A stretch of 64,000 nucleotides of DNA from SHVO01 sp041906145 (GTDB lineage: Bacteria; Pseudomonadota; Alphaproteobacteria; Rhodospirillales; Rhodospirillaceae): positions 62,001 to 126,000 of the forward strand of contig JAYRJU010000009.1 in NCBI GenBank assembly GCA_041906145.1, read 5' to 3'. A program made the translations under genes and the position numbers. The notes under the pieces are model-generated. The model did not search any database, had not been told where the DNA came from, and saw nothing but the letters and a program-made list of their open reading frames with translations. Below are positions 17,421-24,802 of this stretch, piece by piece. Position 1 is the first letter of the stretch. Each line of letters starts with the position of its first letter.

Positions 17421-17975
17421 TTATAGGGAGGCCGCGCTCGCCATTTCACGGGGCGGCTCGATGAAGTCGCGGCCTCGGCCGGTCTTCGTCTCCTCGTCAC
17501 CCATGATCAGCGAGGCCATGCGGGCGCGGGCGCGCCACAGGCGGCTCTTAATGGTACCGACGGAGCATCCAAGCGCTTCGGCGGCTTCTTCGTAGCTAAG
17601 ACCGCTCGCGCAGATGAGGATCAGAACTTCGCGCTGGCCATGTTGAAGCTTGTCCATGGCGGCGATGATCTCACGCGAGAGCACATCGTTCTCCTGCTCG
17701 CCTTTGCGCGACAGGAATTCAGCCGGCATGTCCTCGATCTGAACCGGCTGGCGCTTCTTACGGCGCAGCGAGCTGATGTATTCGTTGCGCAGAATCTTAT
17801 AGATCCACGCGGTGAAGTTCGTGCCCATCATAAACTGGTTCTGGGCGCGAAGCGCGCGCAGGGACGTCTCCTGCAGAAGGTCTTCCGCCTGGGCGCGGTC
17901 ACGGGTGAGCATGATCGCGTAAGCCTGGTGGGGCGGCAGGTGTTCAAGCAGCATCTGGTGGAATTCGTTAGCCAT
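17421..17975 (-). CDS. ecfG: general stress response ECF sigma factor EcfG
   Basis: A 184-residue ECF sigma factor of the EcfG group. Region 2 is DRAQAEDLLQETSLRALRAQNQF followed by GTNFTAWIYKILRNEYIS. Region 4 is MDKLQHGQREVLILICASGLSYEEAAEALGCSVGTIKSRLWRAR. It directs RNA polymerase to GGAAC-N16/17-CGTT promoters. I chose ATG 17975, preceded by AAGGGA; a longer reading from 18038 adds a hydrophobic stretch foreign to the family. A GAAAC-N16-CGTT element 37 bases upstream suggests autoregulation. It works with nepR next door and phyR 1.2 kb away. Confidence 0.92.
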   Translation of the reverse strand: MANEFHQMLLEHLPPHQAYAIMLTRDRAQAEDLLQETSLRALRAQNQFMMGTNFTAWIYKILRNEYISSLRRKKRQPVQIEDMPAEFLSRKGEQENDVLSREIIAAMDKLQHGQREVLILICASGLSYEEAAEALGCSVGTIKSRLWRARARMASLIMGDEETKTGRGRDFIEPPREMASAASL

Positions 17976-18011
17976 TAGCCCGTCCCTTAGTGTGTAGCCC
18001 GATACTAGTAC

Positions 18012-18036
18012 AACGCTCGCAAGTAGAAAGAGTTTC
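18012..18036 (-). promoter_or_regulatory. EcfG-type promoter for ecfG (autoregulation)
   Basis: On the minus strand GAAAC (18036-18032), 16 bases, CGTT (18015-18012), 37 bases before the ecfG start. One change in the -35 from GGAAC. Confidence 0.6.
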
Positions 18037-18133
18037 AACGAAACCTTTCACGGGCCTCTCTTTTTTTCGCCCCGCCCGTTAACCCTCTGAAAGGCCCCGT
18101 TTATGGTCATTTCGGGGCGTACAGACCCTCGCA

Positions 18134-18159
18134 GGAACTTTGCCGGAACGCCGGGCGTT
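18134..18159 (+). promoter_or_regulatory. EcfG-type promoter for the 18194 gene
   Basis: GGAAC (18134-18138), 17 bases, CGTT (18156-18159), an exact consensus match 35 bases before the gene. It is divergent from the ecfG promoter. Confidence 0.8.
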
Positions 18160-18193
18160 TCCGGGGGGAAGTTAAACCGCATGTGGTGACTCT

Positions 18194-18493
18194 ATGCCCA
18201 ATACGCAACTCAACATCGCCGACGCCAAGGTCAACCCGAGTAAGTACTTCCATCATCCCAAGGACGTGCTCGTGCAACCGGGGCTTTCCCGCGAAGCCAA
18301 AATCGACATCCTGCGCGCCTGGGAAGTCGACGCGCGACTTATGCAGACAGCGGAGGAGGAAAATATGACCTCCGGTGAAAACAGCCACCTCGGCGCGATC
18401 GTCAGCGCGCTGATCGCGCTGGAAGACGAGACCAAGGGGCAAAAGTCGGAAACGCCGGCCGCGCCCACGAAACTCGGCAACGCGGTCCATTAA
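18194..18493 (+). CDS. conserved hypothetical protein of the stress island (99 aa)
   Basis: A 99-residue soluble protein of a type common in Alphaproteobacteria but without an assigned role. The recognisable part is NPSKYFHHPKDVLVQPGLSREAKIDIL, then W-x-x-DA and an EEEN pattern in the middle and a C-terminal helix (LGAIVSALIALEDE). It has no signal peptide or membrane segment. The exact EcfG promoter 35 bases upstream makes it one of the best-supported members of the local regulon. A hairpin after it (18541-18565) may end the transcript. Confidence 0.75.
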   Translation: MPNTQLNIADAKVNPSKYFHHPKDVLVQPGLSREAKIDILRAWEVDARLMQTAEEENMTSGENSHLGAIVSALIALEDETKGQKSETPAAPTKLGNAVH

Positions 18494-18540
18494 GGCCTTG
18501 CACGGCTGGGGGATCAAGAGCTGTAAAAAAAAGTTTGCAC

Positions 18541-18571
18541 GCCCCGGGAACTTATCTCCCGGGGCGGCGTT
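18541..18571 (+). promoter_or_regulatory. EcfG promoter embedded in a terminator-like hairpin
   Basis: GGAAC (18547-18551), 16 bases, CGTT (18568-18571) is an exact consensus match. The same DNA forms a 9-bp stem GCCCCGGGA/TCCCGGGGC (18541-18549 and 18557-18565) followed by GGCGTTTT, which can end the upstream transcript. It lies about 75 bases before the Gln-rich gene. Confidence 0.65.
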
Positions 18572-18643
18572 TTGCGTTGGGGCGCAAGTATTCCCTGCAC
18601 GTCAGAACTCCCCCGCGTTCTTAACATCATGAGGAATGGTGCA

Positions 18644-18844
18644 ATGACGGATAACAAATCGAAACAAGACCAACAGCAACGCCAGCAAAGCCAGCAGAAC
18701 CAACAGGACATGCAGCGTCAGCAGGGCCAACAGGGCCAGCAGGACCGCGCGCAACGTCAGCAGAGCCAACAAGGCGAGCAGAACCGTCAACAGTCGCAGC
18801 AGTCACAGCAGGGTCAGCAGAACCGTAACCAACAGCAGAAATGA
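18644..18844 (+). CDS. glutamine-rich low-complexity small protein (66 aa)
   Basis: A 66-residue protein of which roughly half the residues are Gln, with the rest mainly Arg, Ser, Asn, Asp and Gly. It contains irregular repeats of the form (Q/S)QQGQQ(N/D)R. It has no hydrophobic core and must be disordered or prion-like. GAGGA eight bases before the ATG supports translation. The opposite strand also reads open because CAG repeats become CTG (Leu), but that frame lacks supporting signals. An EcfG promoter upstream suggests stress induction. No family or function recognised; dehydration or aggregation-related roles are speculation. Confidence 0.6.
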   Translation: MTDNKSKQDQQQRQQSQQNQQDMQRQQGQQGQQDRAQRQQSQQGEQNRQQSQQSQQGQQNRNQQQK

Positions 18845-19186
18845 CCGACTGGCCGCGGGTGTCCGCCGGGGCGCCTGAGGCTCAAGGAACCGCAATCCAC
18901 CCCTTTTGCGGATTGTCCCCTCCCGCGCCGTCCGGTGCGGGAGGCGGATAAAAAAATGCCGCCGACGTCCCGCCGTCATCGTTTTATCACTCACCGTTCC
19001 ATTCATTCATCGTCCGCCGCGTTGCTCGATCCAGACACCTCTGAAAGCCGAGAGATATGGCATCACGCGCTCCCTGGGCGATTTCCACCTCCACCGAAAA
19101 TGAACTAGTCTTATGTCGGGTGCCCTGTTTAACCTTATCCTCCAGGCGCGCGTGATTCGCGCGGGGATACATTAGGATTTCCAACC
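18845..19186. other. 342-base spacer before phyR, no gene seen
   Basis: No credible gene or RNA recognised. An inverted repeat CCTCCCGC/GCGGGAGG lies at about 18926-18952 without a T tract. I searched for the GGAAC-N16/17-CGTT pattern before phyR and did not find one. Confidence 0.5.
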
Positions 19187-19975
19187 ATGTCGCTCTCCCA
19201 CGAAATCGCATCGCATCTTCCATTCCTGCGGCGCTATGCGCGCGCGCTGACCGGCTCACAGGCCAGCGGCGACGCTTATGTGCGCGCCACCCTGGAAGCC
19301 ATCGTGGAATCGCCGGACCGTTATCACCGCGATATGCATCCGCGTGTCGCGCTCTACCGCATGTTCCATGTGATCTGGTCGGGCACGCAACCGGCCCGCG
19401 GGCTTTCGGTGAAAGGCGATAGCGGCGACCGTTTTCGCGACCGTCTCGACGCTCTCGGCGTTGCCCGCCGCCAGGCGCTGCTGCTGACGGCGATGGAAGA
19501 CTTCACGCAGGCGGAAGCCGCGCAGATCCTGGATAAGACGCCGGACGAGATCGGCCGCATGGTGAAGGAAGCCCTGTATGACCTCGTGGCGCAAAGCCCG
19601 ACATCGGTGCTGATCATCGAGGACGAGCCGATCATCTCGCTCGACCTCTCGAACATCGTCGAGGAAATGGGCCACAACGTTTTCGCGGTCGTTCGTACGC
19701 GTAAGGAAGCCGTGAACGCCGTGGGCAAGTGGCGCCCGGGCTTGATCCTCGCGGACATCCAGCTCGCCGACAATAGCTCCGGAATCGACGCCGTCGCCGA
19801 CATCCTGGAGCAAGTCGATGCGCCGGTGATCTTCATCACCGCTTACCCGGAGCGCCTGCTGACCGGCGAGCGCCCCGAGCCAACGTTCCTGGTGACCAAG
19901 CCCTTCATGGCCGACAGCGTTAAGGCGACCATCGCGCAGGCCTTGCTGCTGGCAGAAGATCAGCCCGACGCCTAG
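19187..19975 (+). CDS. phyR: general stress response regulator PhyR
   Basis: A 262-residue PhyR. Residues 1-135 are the EcfG-like sigma domain (HLPFLRRYARALTGSQASGDAYV and the region-4-like VARRQALLLTAMEDFTQAEAAQIL). Residues 139-255 are the receiver, with Glu145/Asp146, phosphoacceptor Asp190 (LILADIQL), and Lys in VTKPF. Phosphorylation opens the sigma-like domain, which binds NepR and frees EcfG. The ATG follows a weak AGGA. It is followed by a strong terminator. No kinase gene is adjacent; the HWE kinase at 9.4-11 kb is the only one in the window. Confidence 0.95.
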   Translation: MSLSHEIASHLPFLRRYARALTGSQASGDAYVRATLEAIVESPDRYHRDMHPRVALYRMFHVIWSGTQPARGLSVKGDSGDRFRDRLDALGVARRQALLLTAMEDFTQAEAAQILDKTPDEIGRMVKEALYDLVAQSPTSVLIIEDEPIISLDLSNIVEEMGHNVFAVVRTRKEAVNAVGKWRPGLILADIQLADNSSGIDAVADILEQVDAPVIFITAYPERLLTGERPEPTFLVTKPFMADSVKATIAQALLLAEDQPDA

Positions 19976-19999
19976 AAAATTCGCGACGAGAATTTTCGC

Positions 20000-20035
20000 A
20001 AACGCCGCTCGCTGAAAACGTGAGCGGCGTTTTCA
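20000..20035 (+). terminator. phyR terminator
   Basis: An 11-bp stem AAACGCCGCTC/GAGCGGCGTTT (20000-20010 and 20022-20032) followed by a short T run. A second inverted repeat GAAAATTC/GAATTTTC lies just before it at about 19976-19997. Confidence 0.8.
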
Positions 20036-20123
20036 TTTCCGGATCCCGTGCCGCGATTTCGCCATACCGCCGCAATTTCGCCGCACGCGGCGGGCGAAAA
20101 TCTTCGTCTCTCCCGTACATTCA

Positions 20124-20148
20124 GGAACTTCGCGGCGGCTCGGGAGTT
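20124..20148 (+). promoter_or_regulatory. EcfG-type promoter for the entericidin gene
   Basis: GGAAC (20124-20128), 16 bases, AGTT (20145-20148). The -35 is perfect and the GTT core is kept. It lies 60 bases before the ATG. Confidence 0.55.
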
Positions 20149-20208
20149 AGTCCTTCGAGATTCCGCTCGGGGCAATTGTTGCCTCGAATGAAATAAGAGG
20201 ACCTTTTC

Positions 20209-20355
20209 ATGAAAGCCTTCAAAGTTCTTTTCGCGATTTTCATCACCACCTTTTCGCTGAGCCTCGCCGCCTGCAATACCGTTGAGGGTGTGGGTGAAGA
20301 CGTGCGTTCCGCCGGCGACGCGATCGATGACGCTGCCGAAGACGCCCGTAAGTAA
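20209..20355 (+). CDS. entericidin A/B-family lipoprotein (48 aa)
   Basis: A 48-residue entericidin-like peptide. A lipoprotein signal ends at the lipobox LAAC (Cys22), and the mature part NTVEGVGEDVRSAGDAIDDAAEDARK carries the family pattern N-T-x-x-G-x-G-x-D-(I/V)-x-x-x-G. Entericidins are small envelope lipoproteins; in E. coli they were described as an antidote/toxin pair under RpoS, and in Alphaproteobacteria they are general-stress targets. AAGAGGA precedes the ATG. Probably an operon with the DUF1328 gene 35 bases downstream. Confidence 0.88.
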   Translation: MKAFKVLFAIFITTFSLSLAACNTVEGVGEDVRSAGDAIDDAAEDARK

Positions 20356-20390
20356 TTCGGAGCGCCGCTCGTAGATAAAGGAGATTTCCC

Positions 20391-20570
20391 ATGCTGAGTT
20401 GGGCTCTTGTATTCCTGGTCGTGGCCATCATCGCCGGCGTTCTTGGTTTCGGCGGTCTGGCCTCCGCGTCGGCCGGAATCGCGCAAATCCTCTTCTTCCT
20501 GTTCCTCTTGGTGTTCCTGGTGACGCTGGTGCTTCACTTGGTGCGCGGCAAGGCGCCGCCGCCGATCTAG
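20391..20570 (+). CDS. DUF1328 (YtjA/UPF0391) small membrane protein
   Basis: A 59-residue DUF1328 protein with two hydrophobic helices, the first containing VVAIIAGVLGFGGLASASAGIA and the second ILFFLFLLVFLVTLVLHL. These are diagnostic for the family. The role is unknown, but the gene is stress-inducible in many proteobacteria. AAGGAG lies before the ATG. It follows the entericidin gene by 35 bases and is likely co-transcribed from the same EcfG promoter. A hairpin at 20596-20632 follows. Confidence 0.88.
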   Translation: MLSWALVFLVVAIIAGVLGFGGLASASAGIAQILFFLFLLVFLVTLVLHLVRGKAPPPI

Positions 20571-20595
20571 GTCGAACGGAAAATCTTTAAGAGGC

Positions 20596-20632
20596 GATTG
20601 GGGTTTGATCCGTGCAGGGTCAAACCCCGAAT
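20596..20632 (+). terminator. hairpin after the entericidin-DUF1328 pair
   Basis: GATT-GGGGTTTGA and TCAAACCCC-GAATC form a stem of nine perfect pairs, extended imperfectly, with an 11-base loop. There is no strong T tract. Confidence 0.55.
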
Positions 20633-20737
20633 CATTTGGCGAAACAGCGATGGTGCACGGCAGCGTCCCGCTTTTGTGAATTGAACGACTGGCGTGCTTC
20701 GCTTCTAGTGCGTCAGTTTTATTTGTAGGAGTTTTTC

Positions 20738-21361
20738 ATGTCACCTCGCGATCTCACACATGGCCCGTTCACCCTGCCGCCGCTTCCCTTCGCCGAAGAC
20801 GCGCTGGCGCCGGTGATCTCCGCGAAGACCTTATCCTTCCACTACGGCAAGCATCACAAAGGTTACGTCGATAAGCTCAATGAGCTGATCAAGGGCACGG
20901 ACTTCGCGAACATGGCGCTGGAAGAGATCGTCGCCGAGACCAACGCCGATGATGAGAACAAGAAGATATTCAACAACGCCGCGCAGGTTTGGAACCACAC
21001 TTTCTATTGGAAATGCCTGTCGCCCAAAGCGACGCAGCCGAGCAATGAACTCGCTGCAGCCATCACCCGCGATTTCGGTTCACTCGAAGCGCTCAAGAAG
21101 GAGTTGAAGGCGAAGTCGACTGATCATTTCGGAAGCGGGTGGGGTTGGCTGGTGGCCGAGGGCGGAAAGCTGAAGGTAAAAGACACCCGAGACGCCGAAA
21201 CGCCCATCGCCTCGGACACGCCGTGCCTGCTCACGGTCGACGTGTGGGAGCACGCCTACTATCTCGACTACCAGAATGCGCGCAAAGACCATGTCGACGC
21301 GCTGGTCGAAAAACTCCTCAATTGGGATTTCGCGTCCGCGAACTTCGCTAAAGTGAAGTAA
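20738..21361 (+). CDS. sodB: iron superoxide dismutase
   Basis: A 207-residue Fe/Mn-type superoxide dismutase without signal peptide, so cytoplasmic. It dismutates superoxide to oxygen and hydrogen peroxide. The metal ligands are recognisable: the first His in LSFHYGKHHKGYV, His in QVWNHTFYWKCL, and Asp plus His in DVWEHAYYLDY. The AAQVWNHTFYW and FGSGWGWL patterns favour the Fe form. TAGGAG lies before the ATG. It fits the oxidative part of the stress island, though no EcfG consensus is visible in the 110 bases upstream. Confidence 0.95.
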   Translation: MSPRDLTHGPFTLPPLPFAEDALAPVISAKTLSFHYGKHHKGYVDKLNELIKGTDFANMALEEIVAETNADDENKKIFNNAAQVWNHTFYWKCLSPKATQPSNELAAAITRDFGSLEALKKELKAKSTDHFGSGWGWLVAEGGKLKVKDTRDAETPIASDTPCLLTVDVWEHAYYLDYQNARKDHVDALVEKLLNWDFASANFAKVK

Positions 21362-21410
21362 CGCCCATCAATATGTAGTCGTGGCGGAGGCTGTGACCCA
21401 CTAAGGAAAA

Positions 21411-21441
21411 TGCCGCGGTGGTGGTACAGCCGCGGCACTTT
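21411..21441 (+). terminator. hairpin after sodB
   Basis: An 8-bp stem TGCCGCGG/CCGCGGCA followed by CTTTA, preceded by AAAA. It lies between convergent sodB and the DUF3309 gene and can serve both. Confidence 0.65.
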
Positions 21442-21465
21442 ACGTTTGGTTAGGGGAATCCGTCG

Positions 21466-21621
21466 TTAGATGCGCCCAGAAAGTAGCAAGACCACGACGA
21501 TGATAAGTACTATGGAGAATGCACCGCTGGGGTAGTAGCCCCATGACCGGCTGTAGGGCCAGCTGGGCAACGCGCCAATCAGAAGGGCGATGAGCAGAAT
21601 AAGTAGGATCGTGCTCAGCAT
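21466..21621 (-). CDS. DUF3309 small membrane protein (51 aa)
   Basis: A 51-residue DUF3309 protein. It opens with the hydrophobic helix STILLILLIALLIGALP, continues with the family signature SWPYSRSWGYYPSG, and ends with a second helix IVLIIVVVLLLSG. Function unknown; such genes recur in stress regulons of Alphaproteobacteria. AAAGGAAAG lies before the ATG at 21621. An exact EcfG promoter lies 37 bases upstream. A longer in-frame reading starting far upstream is not credible. Confidence 0.88.
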   Translation of the reverse strand: MLSTILLILLIALLIGALPSWPYSRSWGYYPSGAFSIVLIIVVVLLLSGRI

Positions 21622-21657
21622 GATTCTTTCCTTTTTATGAAGCTCGCTCTTCCTTGT

Positions 21658-21683
21658 AACGGTTGCCGCGTCCCAAGAGTTCC
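21658..21683 (-). promoter_or_regulatory. EcfG-type promoter for the DUF3309 gene
   Basis: On the minus strand GGAAC (21683-21679), 17 bases, CGTT (21661-21658), an exact consensus match 37 bases before the start. Confidence 0.8.
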
Positions 21684-21757
21684 GGTCAAAGCACACGTGG
21701 GAGATTTGCAACCGGAGGAAGTGCCGGCCGTTGATAGGCCTATGATTCGCCAAAAGC

Positions 21758-21783
21758 GGAACAATCTTTACGTGTCGGGCATT
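21758..21783 (+). promoter_or_regulatory. weak EcfG-type promoter candidate before the yqjD-like gene
   Basis: GGAAC (21758-21762), 17 bases, CATT (21780-21783). The -35 is perfect and the -10 has one change in its core. It lies 40 bases before the ATG. Confidence 0.4.
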
Positions 21784-21822
21784 CGCCTCTCGTCGATAAC
21801 TGTTAGTGGGAAGGGACCACCC

Positions 21823-22143
21823 ATGGATCTTCGTAAGAAACTCGAGAATGTCAGCGGCGCTGACATTGAAGCGATCATCGATGACCTCGCTGCCCTGAAG
21901 AAGGACGTGGCGAAAGCCATCAATCACGTGAAAAAGCTGAACCTGGACGACGCGCTCGATAGCGCGCGGGACATGGCGGACGATCTGCAGGACGATGCCG
22001 CCGATCTTTACAAGGACATGCAGAAGCGCGGCCGCAAGACCATGGTCGCAATGGAAAAGCAACTCGACGATCAGCCGATCGCGAGCCTTCTGATGGCCTT
22101 CGCGGCCGGCTTCGTGATCTCGAAGCTGTTCTTTCGCAAGTAA
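21823..22143 (+). CDS. DUF883 / YqjD-ElaB-like membrane-anchored protein
   Basis: A 106-residue protein with a long amphipathic helical body (residues about 1-80, rich in Asp, Lys and Ala) and one C-terminal hydrophobic anchor (ASLLMAFAAGFVISKLFF). This is the layout of the DUF883 family, whose E. coli members YqjD and ElaB are tail-anchored and bind ribosomes in stationary phase. AAGGGA lies before the ATG at 21823. The pairing with the following YqjE-like gene mirrors the E. coli yqjD-yqjE order. Ribosome binding is inferred from the family only. Confidence 0.8.
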   Translation: MDLRKKLENVSGADIEAIIDDLAALKKDVAKAINHVKKLNLDDALDSARDMADDLQDDAADLYKDMQKRGRKTMVAMEKQLDDQPIASLLMAFAAGFVISKLFFRK

Positions 22144-22162
22144 GACAAAGAAGACCGGATCC

Positions 22163-22561
22163 ATGGACAAGCTCGTCAAGATGGCCTTGATGATGCTCGC
22201 CGAGATGCGGCTGGCGCAGCGCGTCAGCCGCTTTTCCGGCGCGGCAAAGTGGCTTGTCCTTGCTGCGCTGTGCGGTATCGGCGCGCTCTTCGCGCTGGTG
22301 GCGGCGCTGTGGCTCTTCCTGATCCCGCGCATCGGCTCCGATGCTGCCGCGCTCAGCATGGGTATACTGCTGGCGGCGCTGAGTGGGCTCTTCGCGCTGG
22401 TCGCGCGCGCGACCTTGCACCCGCATAAGGCGCCGCACGTCACTCAAGATGCGGGCGACGAGACCATGGCCGAACTCAAGGACATGTTCGTCAAGCACAA
22501 GGGCACCGCAATCTTGTCGGCGCTCATCGCCGGCATCGCCATGGCCAACAGCCGGAAATAA
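22163..22561 (+). CDS. YqjE-like phage-holin-superfamily membrane protein
   Basis: A 132-residue membrane protein with two adjacent helices (WLVLAALCGIGALFALVAALWLFL and a second at about residues 63-84), flanked by charged ends, and a further hydrophobic stretch near the C-terminus. It resembles the Phage_holin_3_6/YqjE group. It starts 20 bases after the DUF883 gene and the two are probably one transcript. The molecular role is unknown; it is not a phage lysis gene in this setting, because no phage genes are nearby. Confidence 0.7.
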   Translation: MDKLVKMALMMLAEMRLAQRVSRFSGAAKWLVLAALCGIGALFALVAALWLFLIPRIGSDAAALSMGILLAALSGLFALVARATLHPHKAPHVTQDAGDETMAELKDMFVKHKGTAILSALIAGIAMANSRK

Positions 22562-22606
22562 TCCTCGAACGCCGCGCTCCTTCACCGTCGCGGCATTGGG
22601 TCCGCG

Positions 22607-23164
22607 ATGAGTAAAGCTTTTACCAAAGAAACCGAAACCGACGACGCCGAGCTTCCCGAGGAAGCCGATGCACTTCCGATCGGAACGAAGAACTACGTCA
22701 CGCCGCGCGGCCTTAAGCTGCTTGACGATGAGTTGCACGCCTTGTTGCGCGTCGAGCGTCCGAAGATCGTCGAGATTGTCTCCTGGGCGGCCGGAAACGG
22801 CGACCGCTCGGAGAACGGAGATTACATCTACGGCAAGCGACGCCTGCGCGAGATCGACCGCCGCGTGCGCTATCTCACCAAGCGCCGTGAGAATGCCGAA
22901 TTGGTGGATCCCGCGCGCCAAAAAGTCTTGGAGCAAGTCTTCTTCGGCGCCACGGTCACCTACGCCACCAAGAAAGGCGACGAGCGCACCATCAAGATCG
23001 TTGGCATCGACGAAGCCGCGGGTACCGACGACGGCTCACTGGTGAGCTGGGTTTCTCCCATCGCCCGCGCGCTTGTGAAGGCCCGCGAAGGCGACATCGT
23101 GAAGCTCCGGACACCGGCGGGCGACGAAGCGCTTGAGGTGCTGGAGATCAGCTACGGGAAATGA
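22607..23164 (+). CDS. greB: GreB-like transcript cleavage factor
   Basis: A 185-residue Gre factor. It frees backtracked RNA polymerase by stimulating RNA cleavage. The N-terminal coiled coil carries the tip acidic pair in SENGDYIYGKRRLREIDRRVRYL, and the C-terminal FKBP-like domain starts near residue 107 (GATVTYATKKGDERTIKIVG). The start MSKAFTKE and the basic coiled-coil residues favour GreB over GreA. An acidic insertion lies near residues 10-22. The last 17 bases overlap the convergent oxidase-like gene. Confidence 0.9.
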   Translation: MSKAFTKETETDDAELPEEADALPIGTKNYVTPRGLKLLDDELHALLRVERPKIVEIVSWAAGNGDRSENGDYIYGKRRLREIDRRVRYLTKRRENAELVDPARQKVLEQVFFGATVTYATKKGDERTIKIVGIDEAAGTDDGSLVSWVSPIARALVKAREGDIVKLRTPAGDEALEVLEISYGK

Positions 23165-23786
23165 CCTCCAGCGCGGCGAGTTTCGCGCGCAGCGATTCAT
23201 TCTCCGATTCAAGTGAAGCGACATGTGAACGCAGTGGCGCAATGGCCGCCGTGATCTCCGCATCGGTGAACCGCGGCGTGATGTGCTGCGCGCAATTCCA
23301 ATCGAACGCTTCCAGATGAAAGAGCATCGCCCGCTCGACCTTGCCGTTGTACCCAGGCAGCGTGAGTTTCGCTGAAAGCCCCTCGTCCAGCGGCAGGCGC
23401 CTGATCTCGGCGCGCGCATAGATCTTCAGCCGCGCGCGGCGCGGATAGTCCATGAGGAACAGGCACACGCGATCGTTGGCCGCGATGTTGCCGGTGCTGA
23501 TGTACTGCCGGTTGCCGCTGAAGTCGGCGAAGCCCAGCGTCTTCTCGTCAAGAACCTTGAGGACCCCCCGCGGCCCGCCGCGATGCTGGATGTAAGGCCA
23601 GCCCGTTTCCGACGTGGTCGCGACGTAGAAACTATCGCGCTCCGAAATGAATCCGGTCTCGTTGTCCGTAAAGGCGTCGAATGCGCGGTGACCTTTAAAT
23701 CGCGCCCAATGGCCCGCGCTCCCGTTCTCGGCCTGGGCGGCCTGTACGCTGGGCGTAGATGCGATCTTCAGAAATCCATAGCTCAT
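23148..23786 (-). CDS. pyridoxamine 5'-phosphate oxidase-family protein
   Basis: A 212-residue protein with the split-barrel flavin-binding fold. The core is ERDSFYVATTSETGWPYIQHRGGPRGVLKVLDEKTLGFADFSGNRQYIS, followed by a strand with NDRVCLFLMDYPRRARLKIYARAEI. These features mark the PNPOx-like flavoprotein group, of which many members are FMN- or F420-binding reductases rather than true vitamin B6 oxidases. A C-terminal coiled coil of about 35 residues (LRSHVASLESENESLRAKLAAL) is added. It is divergent from the broken LysR gene, a common regulator-target arrangement. Confidence 0.85.
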   Translation of the reverse strand: MSYGFLKIASTPSVQAAQAENGSAGHWARFKGHRAFDAFTDNETGFISERDSFYVATTSETGWPYIQHRGGPRGVLKVLDEKTLGFADFSGNRQYISTGNIAANDRVCLFLMDYPRRARLKIYARAEIRRLPLDEGLSAKLTLPGYNGKVERAMLFHLEAFDWNCAQHITPRFTDAEITAAIAPLRSHVASLESENESLRAKLAALEVISRS

Positions 23787-23856
23787 GGCGCTGCTTCTCA
23801 GCCAAATCAGCCTTAGGAGAAGCTGTACGCTCTATTCATATTTGGAATAATATGGG

Positions 23857-23872
23857 AATTATAAGAATAATT
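23857..23872. promoter_or_regulatory. AT-rich inverted repeat, possible LysR operator
   Basis: AATTAT-AAGA-ATAATT, a perfect 6-bp inverted repeat in the AT-rich space between the divergent oxidase-like and LysR genes. It fits the T-N11-A shape of LysR sites. Confidence 0.4.
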
Positions 23873-23893
23873 ATCTCACAATAGGTAATATTA

Positions 23894-24780
23894 GTGGATC
23901 GCTTGGAAGCGATGGCAATCTTCGTGGCGGTCGTAGAAACGGGCAGCTTCACGCAAGCCGGACGGCGGCTTGGTATGCCGCTGCCATCGGTCAGCCGGAA
24001 GGTTGCCGATCTTGAAGCGCATCTCGGAAGCAGACTCCTCACCGTTCAACGCGCCGCCTCGACCTCACGGCGGCGGGCCAGGAGTATGTCGCGGCCTGTA
24101 GGCGCATCCTGCAAGAGACGAGCCAGGCCGAACGCAAAGCCTCCGGTGAATACGTCTCGCCTAAGGGCGATCTCGTCATTACCGCGCCCATCGTCCTTGG
24201 ACGCCTGCATGTCGGGCCGGTCATCTCCGCTTTTCTTGCCGCTTATCCCGACATCGACATCCGGTTGGTGCTGTCCGACCGGAATGCCCAGCTTCTGGAC
24301 GACCATGTCGATCTCGCGGTGAGGATCGGGAGTCTACCAGACTGTTCGCTCGTCGCGACGCAGGTCGGCACCGTGCGCCGCGTAGTGTGCGGCAGCCCGG
24401 ATTATTTCGCGGCGCACGGCGTGCCGCAGAAACCAAGGGACATCTCCAAGCACGCCGTCATTGGCTTTGATGCCTTCGGGCCCGCGACTACGTGGAATTT
24501 CGCGGATTCCACCATCCCCGTCCGCACGCGTCTTTCCGTGAACACCGCCGAGGCGGCGCTGGATGCCGCGATCGCCGGCGTGGGCGTAACGCAGGTTCTG
24601 TCGTATCAGGCCGCACCGGCGGTCGCGGATGGAACGCTCCGGATCGTGCTTGAACGCTATGAGTCCGATCCGATCCCCGTGTCCGTCCTTCATGCGCAGC
24701 AGGGACTTCTTCCCCTGAAGGTGCGCAGTTTCATCGATTTCGCGGCGCCGCGTTTAAGAGCAAGCCTGGCGGCGATTTAG
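23894..24780 (+). pseudogene. LysR-family regulator broken by one-base deletion
   Basis: The N-terminal winged helix (MDRLEAMAIFVAVVETGSFTQAG, PLPSVSRKVADLEAHLGSRLL) reads in one frame to about 24,040. The rest (TRRLDLTAAGQEYVAACRRIL, then the full effector domain to 24,780) reads one base out of step. Adding one A at about 24,041 (CTCACCG to CTCAACCG) would give LLNRSTRRLDLTAAG, the classical family sequence, and one 295-residue product. The fault is therefore a single lost base in an AA pair. It may be a sequencing or assembly error or a true recent mutation. The gene is divergent from the oxidase-like gene, its probable target. Confidence 0.85.
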
Positions 24781-24802
24781 AGACGCGTAGCCAGGCGCGG
24801 CC

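Noticed and set aside
18602..18790. Leu-rich minus-strand frame opposite the Gln-rich gene
   Set aside because: CAG/CAA repeats read as Leu/Ala codons on the other strand and so mimic a membrane peptide. The plus strand has the ribosome binding site and promoter.
18906..18960. Hairpin CCTCCCGC/GCGGGAGG before phyR as a terminator
   Set aside because: No T tract follows on either strand in the right place; the nearby A run lies on the wrong side.
18845..19186. EcfG promoter for phyR
   Set aside because: A GGAAC occurs at about 18885 but no CGTT-like box lies 16-18 bases after it.
22163..22561. Prophage remnant because of the holin-like protein
   Set aside because: The neighbours are DUF883 and greB; no phage genes are present, and YqjE-type proteins are ordinary chromosomal genes.
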